From Gibbula magus (Eukaryota; Mollusca; Gastropoda; Trochida; Trochidae): a stretch of DNA of 64,000 nt. Below the pieces are notes generated by a model, which ran no database searches, was not told where the DNA came from, and saw nothing but the letters and a program-made list of their open reading frames with translations. The position numbers were made by a program, and so were the translations under genes. The stretch covers positions 73,748,436 through 73,812,435 of the forward strand of contig OW388291.1 in the NCBI GenBank assembly GCA_936450465.1, given 5' to 3'. Shown in pieces: positions 44,459 to 55,602 of this stretch. Each line of letters opens with the position of its first letter. Position 1 is the stretch's first letter.

Positions 44459-44600
44459 GAATAAGTTCTATGGAAAGTGAACGTATTTGCAATAAATCCG
44501 ACATTTCAGTGCAGATACTGTTGATTGGGTTCATGTGCTGTCTAAATGACTGGCTTAAGCCAATTAGGAAAATTGAGCTTAAATTCAGATGAATTGTCAT
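44459..44600. mobile_element. Degenerate Penelope-like terminus
   Basis: AATAAGTTCTATGGAAAGTG, AATAAATCCGACATTTCAGT and GCAGATACTG parallel the left end of the 33325-35271 element (AAGTTCTATGGATAGTC, CGACGTTTCGATGCAGATAC). It is short, diverged and without coding content. Confidence 0.5.
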
Positions 44601-44753
44601 ATTATCATTATGTTAAGAATGATTGAACAATAGTTACAATACAGCTCTATGAACTGACACGATAAAAGTTTTAACTATGTAATGATTTTTACAAAGGTAT
44701 GATTACGATTTTGAAGTGTTTTTGTTATTTTAAAAACAAATTTGATATTGCAG

Positions 44754-47700
44754 GTTAGCTTCTGGTCGACATGGCAGGTTTTGGTCAATATCTTGCCAAC
44801 CTTGCCTATGATCTCATCTTCTTCAGCAGCGATGTTCAGACGACGACTATCGCCATGGCGATCACAGGATCCCTGTGTTACACCATCATGTGGGCGATTG
44901 TACACGTCATCACTCTCATGCATGACCCACCCATACCAGGCTCGACGAAATCAGATATTGTACCCACTGGGTTGTCTACCTTTAGTAGGCAAAACAGTTA
45001 CCCACAAAAACAGGTAAAATTGTCATCTATTAATGTTAACTAACTATTCAAGTGTGTTTGGAAGTTTTATAATTTGATTAAAATGTAGACATGTCCAACA
45101 CCAGCCGGTAAGGATTTTATCTTGCTTTATGCAGCACCATCAGATTAATTATATTAACATTAATATTGTATTAAATTAACATTAATATTATATCAAATTG
45201 ACATTTTAGAGTTTTCAAAAGGCTTTACCAGAATACTTTCAAATAATTAATTGTAATCACATCAAGTTATAAAGGTGGTTAAAAGTGACTGAATGGTTTA
45301 TTTCAGACAATGCAGAAATCCCTAATAACGACAAGTAGCCTAGATATTGTCTGTATCAGGTAATATAAAACTTATTCCTTGTTTCCTTCATTATCTGTAA
45401 TATCTTGCTTTGCACTACAAACAGCACTGAAACACCTCCCTCTCTAATAGTGAGAGATTACAATAGTAAAGACAAGATTCATATTTGCGTGTTTTCATCA
45501 CTTACTCTCATTAGTGAACACTTTTAGGAATCATGATGATAACTTACATTTTAAATAATTCACTGTTATTTATGTTACATGTTAATATTGATTAGAACTT
45601 TAAAGTCTTAAAGAAAATTTTGACTTATTTTTGGTCGAACAATGAAAATTATTACAGTATTTGGAATGGGTCACCATTGAGATATCAATGTCTTCTTCAA
45701 GCACCATACCCCATGCTGGCCATATTTCAGTTTCCTTACATCATCTTATTTAATGTTACATCTATATTATCATTTTTCTTTTGTTAGATGTTAAGAGAAG
45801 TTACTCTATTCTAAGCAATATGTTAAGAAGCCCCATTGCTGTTTTCTCACATTAGATGCAGCCGGGTCCTCTCCGACCAGCTGTGTCGGTACGGGATGTG
45901 TTCGGGGTGCTGTCTAGGTCGTTATCAGTGCAAGGTTCACCAGACCATTCCGCCTACCAGCCCTGTAAACAGCGAGGTTAACATGGAGCTCCGTATCAGT
46001 GGACCCAAGGGGCTTGACTTCAGGTACTGCCACACCTACTACTATGTAGTTATTGGAAATACATGCGATTTAGATAGTTATATTTGGAATAACACTATAC
46101 CTTCAATAGTACAAATTCTTGTACTTTCTTGGCCATAAATATATGCCATTTAGATAGTGAACAAACAGGGATGCAGATTCAAATTTTTGCCAGTCGGACA
46201 TTTCATCTTTGACCCAAAAAGACGAACCCGGAAGTAAAAAAAAAATTATGAATAAAGTATCAGAAAGTATTACTATTTGTTGGTTCAGAACAAATATAAC
46301 ATGGTTATATTTGGGATAACACTAGCTACAATAGTACAAATTCTTGTACTTTTTCGGGCCAAGTCCCTTGCAGGATTCGAAACCCACACTCTCAGAGTAA
46401 GGCAACTATCGCCAGCACTGACTCTACTAACAGCTTACCACACAACCAACGGGCCTCAACATTTTGTTAGTTATGGTATGTGTGAGAGATATACCCATAC
46501 TTTTCCGAGTGTATCGAATGATACCCTACACTTTTCCCGGTGGGGCCCTTACGAGGCGTAGCAGAGTAAGGCTCCGCCGGGAAAAGTGTAGGGTATCATT
46601 TGATACACAAGGAAAAGTATGGGTATATCTGTCTTATACCCCACTTACGGTCGAGTGAAAACGGATACTATTTCATAATACTTCTAAAACAAATACAGCT
46701 GTTAACAAGCTTATGTATGAAACGCACAACCCAAATAGGGCCTCGTTTGTGATAACTCCCGGGTACACTCAGCTCGTGCTTCGTCGTATGGTTACCCATG
46801 TTTGGGGCTCGAAATCTAATTGATATGGTAAGACGATATTGTCAACGCAGACGCACGTGCATCTCGCTGAAATGTACAGCTAACGCCATAAACTAAATGG
46901 CTAATGTCAACATGGCCAAGGTTTAGAGAAAACAGAAGTAACAGAAAGTGTATGTTACTTGTAGCAAGTTATTTCAGAACATTGTATTACCTACTACAAC
47001 CCCACTTCATTGTATAAATGCTGTCATTTGATTGACTTTGTTCCGATGTATAATGTTAATGTCACTGTATGATCTGTAATCTTCATTCATGGAGGAAATA
47101 AAGACAATCTATCTATCTATAGAAAGAAATACAGAAATTTGTGATATTATATCACGCATTATATGAACCTTATTCATTTGGTCATGAAAAAATCTAAGAA
47201 GTTTCAAGTGGCCTCGTGGTCTAGTGGGTAGTTCATTCGGCCAGAAAGCAACAGGATGTAGGTTCGATCCCAGGTTTATGTTCACATATAATCTGACATT
47301 TTATAATGTATCATCACTTAGATTTGGAAATTTAGAAAATTAACTCAATTGTTTCTCAGTTGTTAAAAAGTGTAGGTATATCAGAAAAAGTATAGGTTTA
47401 TCAGAAAAAGTATAGGTATATCAGAAAAAGTGTAGGTGTACCGGCTAATACACCTACACTTGTAACAAAAGAAACCATAGCAACAAACCGGAAGTGGGGT
47501 ATAAATGGTATTCTCTCATAATGTACAATAACTAAGCAGGTTCAATATAACATTGTTGAAAGGTAAACGTCAATATTGTTTTCATAGCTCTGATAATTCT
47601 TATCTGAGATTGTAGCCCATATGTTGATAATGGGATAAACATTTGAATGGCGACAACATTCCTTTTCCAGTAAAAAGAGTATGCGGAGTGTGCCTGAGAG

Positions 47701-50700
47701 ACTTGGCTTTGTGGGTGCCCAGCTGACATATCTGAACCTGTCCGGGAACAACCTGACCGAGTTGCCTCCTGATATTGGCTGTCTACAGGGGCTGCGCGAA
47801 CTCCAAATTAGTGACAACAAGCTTGTAAACATTCCAGTAAGATCTGCTCAAAGTAGATTTGAATCTTGAAGATATCACTGTTTGATAAGTTTACAATGTT
47901 ATTACACAATGTGTTTTAACCTTGTGTACTACCGATTAATGTGATGTTATAATTGATGATTTCATAATGTAAGTAACACGATTCTCTGTGTGTCATTAGC
48001 AATATTCTTGCAATTTAACTAACTAGCAAATAATACATAAAATACTAAATACGTGGTCCCATTTGATACCATTTTTATGAAACTCCATAATCTTATTGAT
48101 ATCTTATATAATGTAATATTTAATATTATTTACAACTCAATCATAAAAATAAGTACATTTCGGTAATTATTTGAAAAGTTCACATTCCTCTACTTTCAGG
48201 TAACCATAGGAACCTTGTCAAACCTCTCGGAGCTTGATTTGAGGAATAATCAACTTTCAAACATTCCTGGTTCGTGACAACTATGAATTTGTGATATAAA
48301 TCATTATGAGGATAAAACATTTAAAATCAGCAAATGAATGAGGAGAATTTGGTTCATATTATGTGTTACAAATATATTTGGACTTTAGCTGCTGCATTAA
48401 TTATTAACAAACTATTCTGTATGCAGGAACCACAAATTGTTAATTGACCACTGGCTAAAATAAGGCTTTCCAGTACTTTATTAAATTACCAGCTTAAAAC
48501 AATTGCGGTTATAGTTTAAAGCACTTCATTGGCAGATCACGATGAACACCCTGAAATCCAACCCCCTCTTTTGAAAATCCCTTAAGACCAGTTGATGTCA
48601 ATGTTTTGAGTTATTATAAAGTTAAATATTTTGATTAAATTGATGCTTTAAAATCATATTGGGTCTGATAAGGCAAGTAAATTAGGAGATGAACATGCTG
48701 TGTTTAAAAATCAGCAATTAACATAATTATTTTAGCTCTAAATTTAATAAGTCGAACATGTGGTTGTTCTTGCACATCGAACATCGAGTAAAGTACATTA
48801 CATCGAGTAAACAGAGCAATGATTTTTCACAGTAGCCAATCAGGACCCCGTTTCATGAAAGTCTCTTACTGCTATGATATGTTATCTCCTAAGATACCTC
48901 TTACGATACTTGTCTTAGACTATTTCACAAAACTCTCGTACAATATCTTAGGCCTTAGACACTTTCATGAAACAGGCCGCAGATACAACTATTTCGCAAA
49001 GTTATGGTAGAATCCTGTTTCAGAAACTCTCTGGCAGTTATCTAGTCTGAAGTATTTGAACCTGGAGCACAATCAACTGTCGTCTCTCTCCTCACTCGTC
49101 TGTCAGCTCGTACTTCTGGAGCAGCTCTACCTCGGGTATACTAACAATTTGATTTTGTATTACATTAAAATAATTGCTTTGTTTACCCATTTTGGGGGGC
49201 AAAATATCTTAAAGAAGAAGGCAAATAAAAGCCACTTTGCTCTAGGGTAGATGAAAATATTCATGTAAGCAAAACAGCCACGGAATTGATTAAGAAAATA
49301 ATGATTTTTTTTCACAAATATTTTAAGTTCATCACTAAAACTTGAACAAATTTTATTTTGGAGAGATTTGGAGTAGCATAATATTTCTCCCAAATTTGTC
49401 AAAGGGGATTTCCTAAATTTCTGATGTTCATTGAAATATAATATGTAATCTGTTCTTTTGAACATTTGAATCTTGTTTCAGATCGAATTGTCTCACAACA
49501 TTACCAAGAGCTATAGGAAAACTATTCAACTTGAAGGTAAGAATTGTAATTATCTCCCCTTACACATCTAAAGTGCTCATTTGTTTCATCCTTGTTACAA
49601 TTCTTTGGACATGACATAACATAACATGTTTTTCATCTTTAATTGTAATGTGACTGGTGTAATCTTGATTCTGATTGGTTGATTTGAAAACTTTCCCCAT
49701 TTTGATAGTGTTCAGAATATAAAACTATCAGCTGACATGGGACCTTATTTAATGTTGATGTGATTTCAGAACCCCCTCTTGGATCTGTACCTGGAAATGG
49801 GTGCATATTAAGACAAAATTATGTTTGTTTTACAGGTGTTGTCAGTGCGGCACAACCCTTTGACGAGTCTCCCATCCACTGTGGGTCAGCTGATATGCCT
49901 GGACCAACTGGACTTGGTCCACTGTCATCTCGCGTCCCTCCCCCCTTCCCTCGGACACTGTCTCTCCCTAAGGAAACTCAGCCTTTGTCACAACAGGTAA
50001 GTTCACCCTGCAGAGCACTGATATGTGTGCTATATAGATAACACTTTAACTTTTTCTCAGTCCTTCTGACTCTAATTTAAGCAGAGCCTCAGGAAACTCA
50101 AGACTGTCACAACAGGTAAGCTTAACACTGTGCCCCTAACAGAGCCAGTATGTGTGCACTGTAATTATTATCTTAGTTTCTCCCCCATTTGCTCATGCAC
50201 TGTCTTTCCCTCATAAAACTCTGCCTCTGTCACAACAGGTATGTTTAACCCTTTTTGTCATAGTAAATCTCAAATACAAATTTAACATACATTTTCAACC
50301 CTTTGCAAGAAAGAGTTATTGTGGATATGTTTATCTTGAGGCAATGAAAGTCCATGCTGACTTGTCTAATGAAGTTTTGTGCAAGTATGTCAATGACATA
50401 TGTCAAATGTTTTCACTTCATCTCGCCGGCCTTCTCTCCAAACAATAATGCTAGAAAATAAATCATAAAATATTGAATGTAACCATAAAGGTCTTTTCGA
50501 GACCTTTCAAACACACCAAATTTTATGACTGTAGCACAAAAATTAAGCAAAATATAGCTTATTCCTTCTCCTTTAGTGCCAAAGCCATAGGCCTTGTTTA
50601 TTGAAAACTGGTTTTAATGTGATTTGGCCCACTACAAATTTGCCTCATAGAGGTCTGATTGCGTCCAGATGTACTGTAGTTCTTGATGGGGGATCCCTCC

Positions 50701-52435
50701 AGGATGACTGGAGAGTAAAGGCTAACCATGGGCCAGGGAGGAGGTGTGATGGGTTTGGGCATCAGAGGTTTCTGATTATTTGGTTATCATATTTCAATCT
50801 TCTTTGTTCCTGTGAGATAGGTCCCGTGAGTAAACTGGTACAAGTCTGAAATATAGATAAAAAGAAAGTAGGACCACGAATATGCTTACTTTTTCCTGAG
50901 AATGCAAAGGTTTATTAAAATATAATTTTGTTTTGATATATCCTCACAAATGTGGATTATCAATTGTCAATTTGGTGACTTTGCAGTGCCTTATTTTTGT
51001 TTATGGGTTAGTCTTTACCTTAGAGATAAGATAAAAGCTACAGAGCCAATGGCTCTATTTTAAGTCTTTACGAGCCAAAGCCTTCTTACACAATCAGGAT
51101 ATTAACTTACGTATCAAAATTGTGTGATGGAGCAGGATGGTACAAGGTTAAGACAAGAGCAAGTTTAACAAGCCCTGTTTGTGTTTATTTCAGACTGAGT
51201 TACCTCCCTTCCCAGCTGTGTCAGCTCCAGAGGTTACGAGAGTTGTACGTGACAAATAACTCTCTCTCATCATTCCCCGCATCCATGGAGTATATGGTGC
51301 TCAATATGTTTGAAAGTAGGTGCATTCTATCTTGCTTTAAAGATTATTACTGCTTTCTTGTACCCTTTGATAAGGATATTGACTTAATTAGATTAATGAC
51401 TTGTCTAAGCTGTCGAGACAGAAAATTGAATCCAAGTGCACTGATAATCAGAGAATCATGTATTAGAAATCAGTTTATATTGAAGTATTTGTTTTGAAAA
51501 CAATGTTGTAAGATGTAAGTTAGTTTATCTTTTTTATAAACACAAATGAAGTTCTATTTTATAATATTATGTTCCTTTATCAGTGAGAGAAACACTGACC
51601 ATATGTCATAGTTTTATTGCTAACAGTTTCAGGAAATCCACTCATCACGTCGGACACAACCGTCGTGATATCCAGCAGAGGTTCAGGAGAAGCTTGTACA
51701 TTCCCTCCACTTATGGAACTAGTTGCCAGGCAAATAGTATACAAGAAAGTAGGACATTTCCATCTACTTCCACATTCCTTGCAAGGTCTGTACAAGTCAA
51801 ATATTATATATCTAAATTTTGCATTTGTATTTTTTGTAACCTTAATACATAAGCTGTTGAAATAATTAGTGTCAAACCACAATGGATAATATACAGGATT
51901 TACAACGTCAACAAAAGGAACATGGTTGGCCACAGAGTTATTTAAAATAAACTGCTCTTGAAATAATTACTAGTTGTAGTGTCAAACAATGGACAATTTA
52001 CAGGATTTACAACTCCAACAAAAGGTTGGCCACTGTGTTATTTAAAATCCAAATGGAGTGTAATCTAGCAGCAGAAAGTTCATCTAACAACAACTTTTCT
52101 TACATTTAGAAAATATTCCCATAATGGCTTTTTGACTAAATTACTTTAATTTAAACATTCTACCTTTATTTAACGAGATATTAACTATATATATTGCATT
52201 CATATTCAAATGCCATGCATGTGACAGTAATGTATCGTTTAAATTTTCAGAGTACCTCCGCAGTTGGAAGCAATGCAGCTGGTGCAAGCAGCCAGTGTTT
52301 CAGTATTATCGCTCACATATCCGGCACGGTTTTGTCGGCAAGTACCACATCGTCGTGCCTCTGAAAGAGACGCTCTGTTCCCCTCATCTTGATAGTCAGT
52401 GTCCGCGCAAACAGTCACAGAGCTTGGCAATCTAG
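44754..52435 (+). CDS. Leucine-rich-repeat protein with N-terminal membrane segment (complete)
   Basis: Eleven exons join in phase: 44754-45013 (ATG at 44771), 45307-45359, 45856-46023, 47671-47836, 48200-48269, 49024-49135, 49482-49536, 49836-49996, 51194-51315, 51633-51785 and 52251-52435 (TAG). The coding length is 1488 nt, 495 residues. Residues about 25-50 form a hydrophobic membrane segment (MAITGSLCYTIMWAIVHVIT). Residues 95-120 are cysteine-rich. About nine LRRs of the L-x2-L-x-L-x2-N-x-L type span 160-385. The last 110 residues carry MELVARQIVY, CSWCKQPVFQYY and LCSPH. That C-terminal layout resembles LRRC58/LRRC28-type proteins, but orthology is uncertain. No catalytic domain is seen, and LRRs suggest a protein-binding role. 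Confidence 0.88.
44771..46023 (+). CDS. LRR gene exons 1-3: membrane segment and cysteine-rich linker
   Basis: Exon 1 supplies MAGFGQYLANLAYD and the hydrophobic segment, exon 2 a short polar linker, and exon 3 CSRVLSDQLCRYGMCSGCCL with six cysteines in about 25 residues. Phases are 0, 2 and 2. The start at 44771 has AC at -3/-2 and is the first ATG in the exon in this frame. Whether the segment is a signal anchor or a multipass hint is unclear. Confidence 0.75.
46079..46142 (-). mobile_element. Truncated SINE with 16-bp target duplication
   Basis: A 64-bp piece of the SINE tail domain (AATAGTACAAATTCTTGTAC) lies between direct repeats ATGCGATTTAGATAGT (46063-46078) and ATGCCATTTAGATAGT (46143-46158), one mismatch. 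This is a target-primed retroposition scar in the intron just after LRR exon 3. Confidence 0.6.
46298..46460 (-). mobile_element. tRNA-derived SINE, antisense, copy 2
   Basis: It matches 22083-22245 throughout: AATAGTACAAATTCTTGTAC, GGGCCAAGTCCC, GGATTCGAAACCCACACTCT and CTCAGAGTAAGGCAACTATC. The B box is slightly more degraded than in the other copy. Confidence 0.7.
46489..46640. repeat. Long near-perfect palindrome
   Basis: ATATACCCATACTTTTCC and CCCTACACTTTTCCCGG on the left are mirrored by CCGGGAAAAGTGTAGGG and GGAAAAGTATGGGTATAT on the right. The loop is about 20 bp. The stem exceeds 60 bp. A TATACCCCACTT segment just outside at 46635 pairs with AAGTGGGGTATA near 47492, hinting that the palindrome belongs to a larger element ending there. 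Confidence 0.7.
47212..47285 (+). mobile_element. tRNA-like SINE head
   Basis: GTGGCCTCGTGGTCTAGTGG resembles an A box and GTAGGTTCGATCCCAGG a B box, 34 bp apart. The acceptor stem does not close cleanly, so it is more likely a SINE head or tRNA fossil than a working tRNA gene. Confidence 0.45.
47373..47445 (+). repeat. 20-bp tandem repeat
   Basis: Three and a half copies of GTATAGGTATATCAGAAAAA. They are followed by a short hairpin (GTGTAGGTGTA..TACACCTACAC). The unit echoes the arm of the palindrome at 46489-46640. Confidence 0.7.
47671..51315 (+). CDS. LRR gene exons 4-9: leucine-rich repeats
   Basis: Successive exons encode LTYLNLSGNNLTELPPDIGC, LRELQISDNKLVNIP, LSELDLRNNQLSNIP, LKYLNLEHNQLSSL, LVLLEQLYLGSNCLTTLP, LSVRHNPLTSLP, LDQLDLVHCHLASLPPSL, LRKLSLCHNRLSYLP and LRELYVTNNSLSSFP. 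Repeat length is 23 residues, the SHOC2/plant-type typical LRR. Exon borders fall at varied positions within repeats and in all three phases, unlike the symmetric receptor gene. Confidence 0.92.
48842..48982. mobile_element. Small MITE with CGTTTCATGAAAGT ends
   Basis: CCCCGTTTCATGAAAGTCTC at the left is mirrored by ACTTTCATGAAACAGGC at the right, with ATCTCCTAAGAT and ATCTTAGGCC segments inside. Its layout is like the element at 35845-35954 but the sequence differs. Confidence 0.55.
49940..50245 (+). repeat. Partial tandem duplication of exon 8 end and donor
   Basis: The end of LRR exon 8 (GAAACTCAGCCTTTGTCACAACAG then GTAAGTTC) is repeated as GGAAACTCAAGACTGTCACAACAG then GTAAGC, with its donor at 50116. 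It occurs again as CTCTGCCTCTGTCACAACAG then GTATGT, near 50239. The copies are 75-120 bp apart. Neither extra copy has an acceptor or intact LRR, so they are probably decoys. Confidence 0.7.
51633..52435 (+). CDS. LRR gene exons 10-11: C-terminal region
   Basis: Exon 10 encodes NPLITSDTTVV, a glycine/serine linker and FPPLMELVARQIVYKK. Exon 11 encodes YLRSWKQCSWCKQPVFQYY, GFVGKYHIVVPLKETLCSPH and a short polar end. The C-x2-C with a later L-C-S-P-H and Q-C-P suggests a small zinc-binding fold after the repeats. A similar arrangement (MELAAR..., C-x2-C, P-L-x-x-x-L-C-S-P) is known after the LRRs in LRRC58-like proteins. I recall this as a family trait and did not align it. Confidence 0.8.
51856..52050 (+). 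repeat. Two-copy tandem repeat of about 100 bp
   Basis: TGAAATAATTA, GTGTCAAAC, TACAGGATTTACAAC and GGTTGGCCAC recur in the same order at about 51856-51945 and 51958-52045. It is intronic and non-coding. Confidence 0.65.
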
Positions 52436-53642
52436 TCTTCGTGGAAGCTTTTAAGTGCTCTGCTTTGTTTAATTTATTTGTAAATTATTAATTATTATTT
52501 AATGGTGAGCCAGCTTTTATGGGCTGGTCCAGGATTTTACACCCCTTTTCAAAACTTGACATCCCCCTCCCCCCATGAAAAAAAGACGAACCCCTACCGA
52601 AAACAGGAAAAGAGATGGGCAAAAGCGAGTTTATTTTCCAAAAGATTGTTCATTCCATTTTGTATTTAATCACTCCAGCATGGTTCAGGGTTACCTAACA
52701 GGTACACACTGTTTGCTTTAATCATTCATTTAAACATTTTGAGTTCATTGTAGGAGATTTACCATCAATAAGTTTCTTTATTCATGCTTTCATACCATAA
52801 ATTAGAGTGTCTTAATCATGTTTCAACAATGATGTTTCATAGAGTTTCAATCATTAATAAGTTGATACTCCAAAATTCTCTACTGTACTTAATATTTTGC
52901 TCATTATTGTTCTATGGTTTCAAATTACAACAATCATTAAGTTTCTCTTGTGAATAAAAATCCAGATTTTGACAAAATCAGATGTGTCATTACCTACAAA
53001 CAGTACATTGTGTTTTTACCTGAAATTAGAAAATTTTCATTCCATGCTTTTACTTGAATCATAGGTTTAGTTATTTATTTTGAGCGAATGTGTGTGTTTA
53101 ATGTGTTACTATATATATATGCTATGCATCTATCTGTGCTCAAATCAATTCAATATTATTTTATATTGATTATCAACATCAACGTTATGGTTTACTGTGA
53201 TGATTACTTTTCTCATTGTCTCATTGATTGAAGAGGGAAATTTATGTTAATACAAAATCACTTCAGCTATTAATCAATAGAATGGTAGCTTAATTTAGGG
53301 ATTATCATTGTACATTTTAGTTAACTTTTAGTTGAATCAAATAGTCAAATAGTCAAACCTTGGTTTGACTGTCAGCCGTTAGAGTTCACTGGTTAAGAAT
53401 TGTTTCAAGCCATAAAGAAACAAGCAAATTTAGCCATAACCTTCCAAACATAACTACATGAGGAACAGTCTGCTTTTGCAATTACCGGAAAGCTTTTTAG
53501 TCTTCTGGCAGAATTACAACTCCGGAAAAATGTATCTGAAGCTGAAATAGTTTTTCAATTATTTTTAGATCTTTAGTGATAGAGAATATGTTGTTTTTAA
53601 ATCATAGTCTAACCCTTCGACTCTGAAACAAGTACTAATATT
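52436..53642 (+). other. 3' UTR and downstream flank of LRR gene
   Basis: AATAAA at 52953-52958 is a candidate poly(A) signal. The remainder is AT-rich with nothing recognised. Confidence 0.45.
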
Positions 53643-54618
53643 TATCCCCCGCCAACATAGTTGGGGGGGGATATTGAAATGGGCTCTGTCCGTCCGTCCG
53701 TTCGTCCGTTCGTCCGTCCGTCCGTCCCGATTTTGTTTCCGGAGCAGAACTCGAAAACTATAAGACATATCTCAACAAAACTTGATGTGTGGAACAATAA
53801 TCATGTCAAGATGTGCCTTTTGGGATTTTCAACTTCTTCAAGTTATTTTTTTTGACCGTTTCCATGGAAATGTAACTTAGAATTTCGTATCCGGAGCAGA
53901 ACTCGAAAACCATAAGACATATCTCAAAGAAACTTGGTGTGGGGAACAATCATCATGTGTAGATGTGCCTTTTGGGGTTTTCAACTTCTTCGAGTTATTT
54001 TTTTTTTTATCGTTTCCATGGAAATGTAACTTTGAATTTCGTTTCCGGAACAGAACTCGAAAACTATAAGACATATCTCAACGATACTTGGTGTGTGGAA
54101 CAATCATCATGTGTAGATGTGCCTTTTGGGTTTTCAACTTCTTCAAGTTATTTTTTTTGGCCGTTTCCATGGAAATGTAACTTAGAATTTCGTTTCCGGA
54201 GCAGAACTCGAAAACCATAAGACATATCTCAACGAAACTTGGTGTGTGGAACAATCATCATGTGTAGATGTGCCTTTTGGGGTTTTCAACTTCTTAGAGT
54301 TAGTTTTTTTACCGTTTCCATAGAAATGTAAGCTAGAATTTCGTTTCCGGAACAGAACTCGAAAACTATAAGACATATTTCAACGAAACTTGGTGTGTGG
54401 AACAATCATCATGTGTAGATGTGCCTGAAAGGCCAGATTGGCTTATGGCATTGCACGGTGTCCAGCTGTCTGTAAACTTTTCGCATTTTGTCTTCTTCTC
54501 TAGAACCACTTTGTCTAAGGAGCTGAAATTTTGTGTGTTGTGTTTAGTTGAAAAAAGGTTCATAGTCACTGTTATTCAACAACTATTCTTCAATAAAGTT
54601 TTCCAAAGGCGGGGGATA
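53643..54618. mobile_element. Family B tandem-unit element, inverse copy
   Basis: The ends TATCCCCCGCC (53643) and GGCGGGGGATA (to 54618) are inverted. A GTCCGTCCGTCCGTTCGTCC tract follows the left end. Five units of about 150 bp then carry CGTTTCCGGAACAGAACTCG, AACTTGGTGTGTGGAACAAT, TGTGCCTTTTGGGGTTTTCA and CCGTTTCCATGGAAATGTAA. It matches 19456-20355 in opposite orientation, including about 25 bp beyond the right end (GGCCGACT.TGTCTGCTTG). Confidence 0.85.
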
Positions 54619-55349
54619 TGGCCGACTGTGTCTGCTTGTTATTCTTAAAATATCACCATCGTTATTGAAAACGTGCCTCTCAGAAAATGAGATTTTCAGA
54701 GGATCCTTTTCAATATCTAATGAAATTGTGACATTTTAGAATAAATACTGTTTACAGAGTCAAAATATTAGACTAATAAACTCATTGTCATTAAACTCAT
54801 TATAATAACAATTTCTAGAATGCCTCTCAAACAGTTCATGTTGAGTCATGTTCCTAATGTGATTTTACTTAAGGCACTCATTGTTGCAGTGTAATTCTAT
54901 GTCAAATAGTTAAGCGCTAGTCAATATAAATAAGTTCTATATGTATTATGTAACCCTGTTATCCTGATCATTTTACATCCTAAATGTGTCTATTTCAGCT
55001 ATTTTCAGCTAACTTTTTCTTATAACTTGGACTTTTTCTAATAATTCCATACTTTTACATGGTCTGTGATTTACAAATATATATTTTACAGCTTTATTGA
55101 TTTGTGTGTTCATGTTATGCAAATTATTTATCATGTATGTGCTGTGGCTTCTTAGCTTTTTTTTTAGTAAATTATTATTTATTCAACAGGTATACAAAGC
55201 AAAAAACATTCTTGTCAAATAAACATTTGAAAGAGGATTTTGAGTTTCATGACCGAGGTGAAATATTCTTAGCAAATGGATTGCAATAATTTGTGAAATA
55301 ACATTACCAAATGAAGCTTTCTGCACATGCAGAAAGAGACATTTTCATT
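54619..55349. other. Intergenic, nothing recognised
   Basis: AT-rich sequence. Short open frames lack coding character. Confidence 0.4.
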
Positions 55350-55602
55350 CAGTCTGATTAAAATAGACAGTTTTCTGAGGAATAAAAGTTGCAAAATAGT
55401 ACATTTATCTGGATACAAACTCATACCGTTCGGAGGTTTCCTTGTAAAACAGTCTGATAACAGCCTGTATACTCTCATGTTCTGACGCAATTCAGTTAAC
55501 CAATCACAATAGGTCCAACAAAAGCTTTCGGTGCAAGAATCTAGGGGCAGAAAACTCCAAACAGCTTTCCTTTTCGTCTGTTTCGAATGCTTTCAAAATT
55601 GC
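55350..55602. mobile_element. Second copy of the CAGTCTGATTAAAAT MITE
   Basis: It matches 27100-27350 along its length: CAGTCTGATTAAAAT at the left, GGATAC.AACTCATA, TCTGACGCAATTCAGTTAAC, CAACAAAAGCTTTCGGTGC and TTTCGTCTGTTTCGAATGC. The right inverted terminus has decayed, and no target duplication is visible. Confidence 0.75.

Noticed and set aside
44742..45017. Alternative frame starting at 44742 over LRR exon 1
   Set aside because: It runs across the acceptor at 44753 and does not join exon 2 in phase. The 44771 frame continues through all eleven exons.
47212..47285. Functional tRNA gene
   Set aside because: A- and B-box-like segments are present, but the acceptor stem does not pair and the anticodon arm is not convincing. 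A SINE head is more likely.
51120..51497. 125-residue open frame read as a single exon
   Set aside because: Only 51194-51315 fits LRR sequence with an acceptor and a donor in the gene's phase. The rest is intron read-through.
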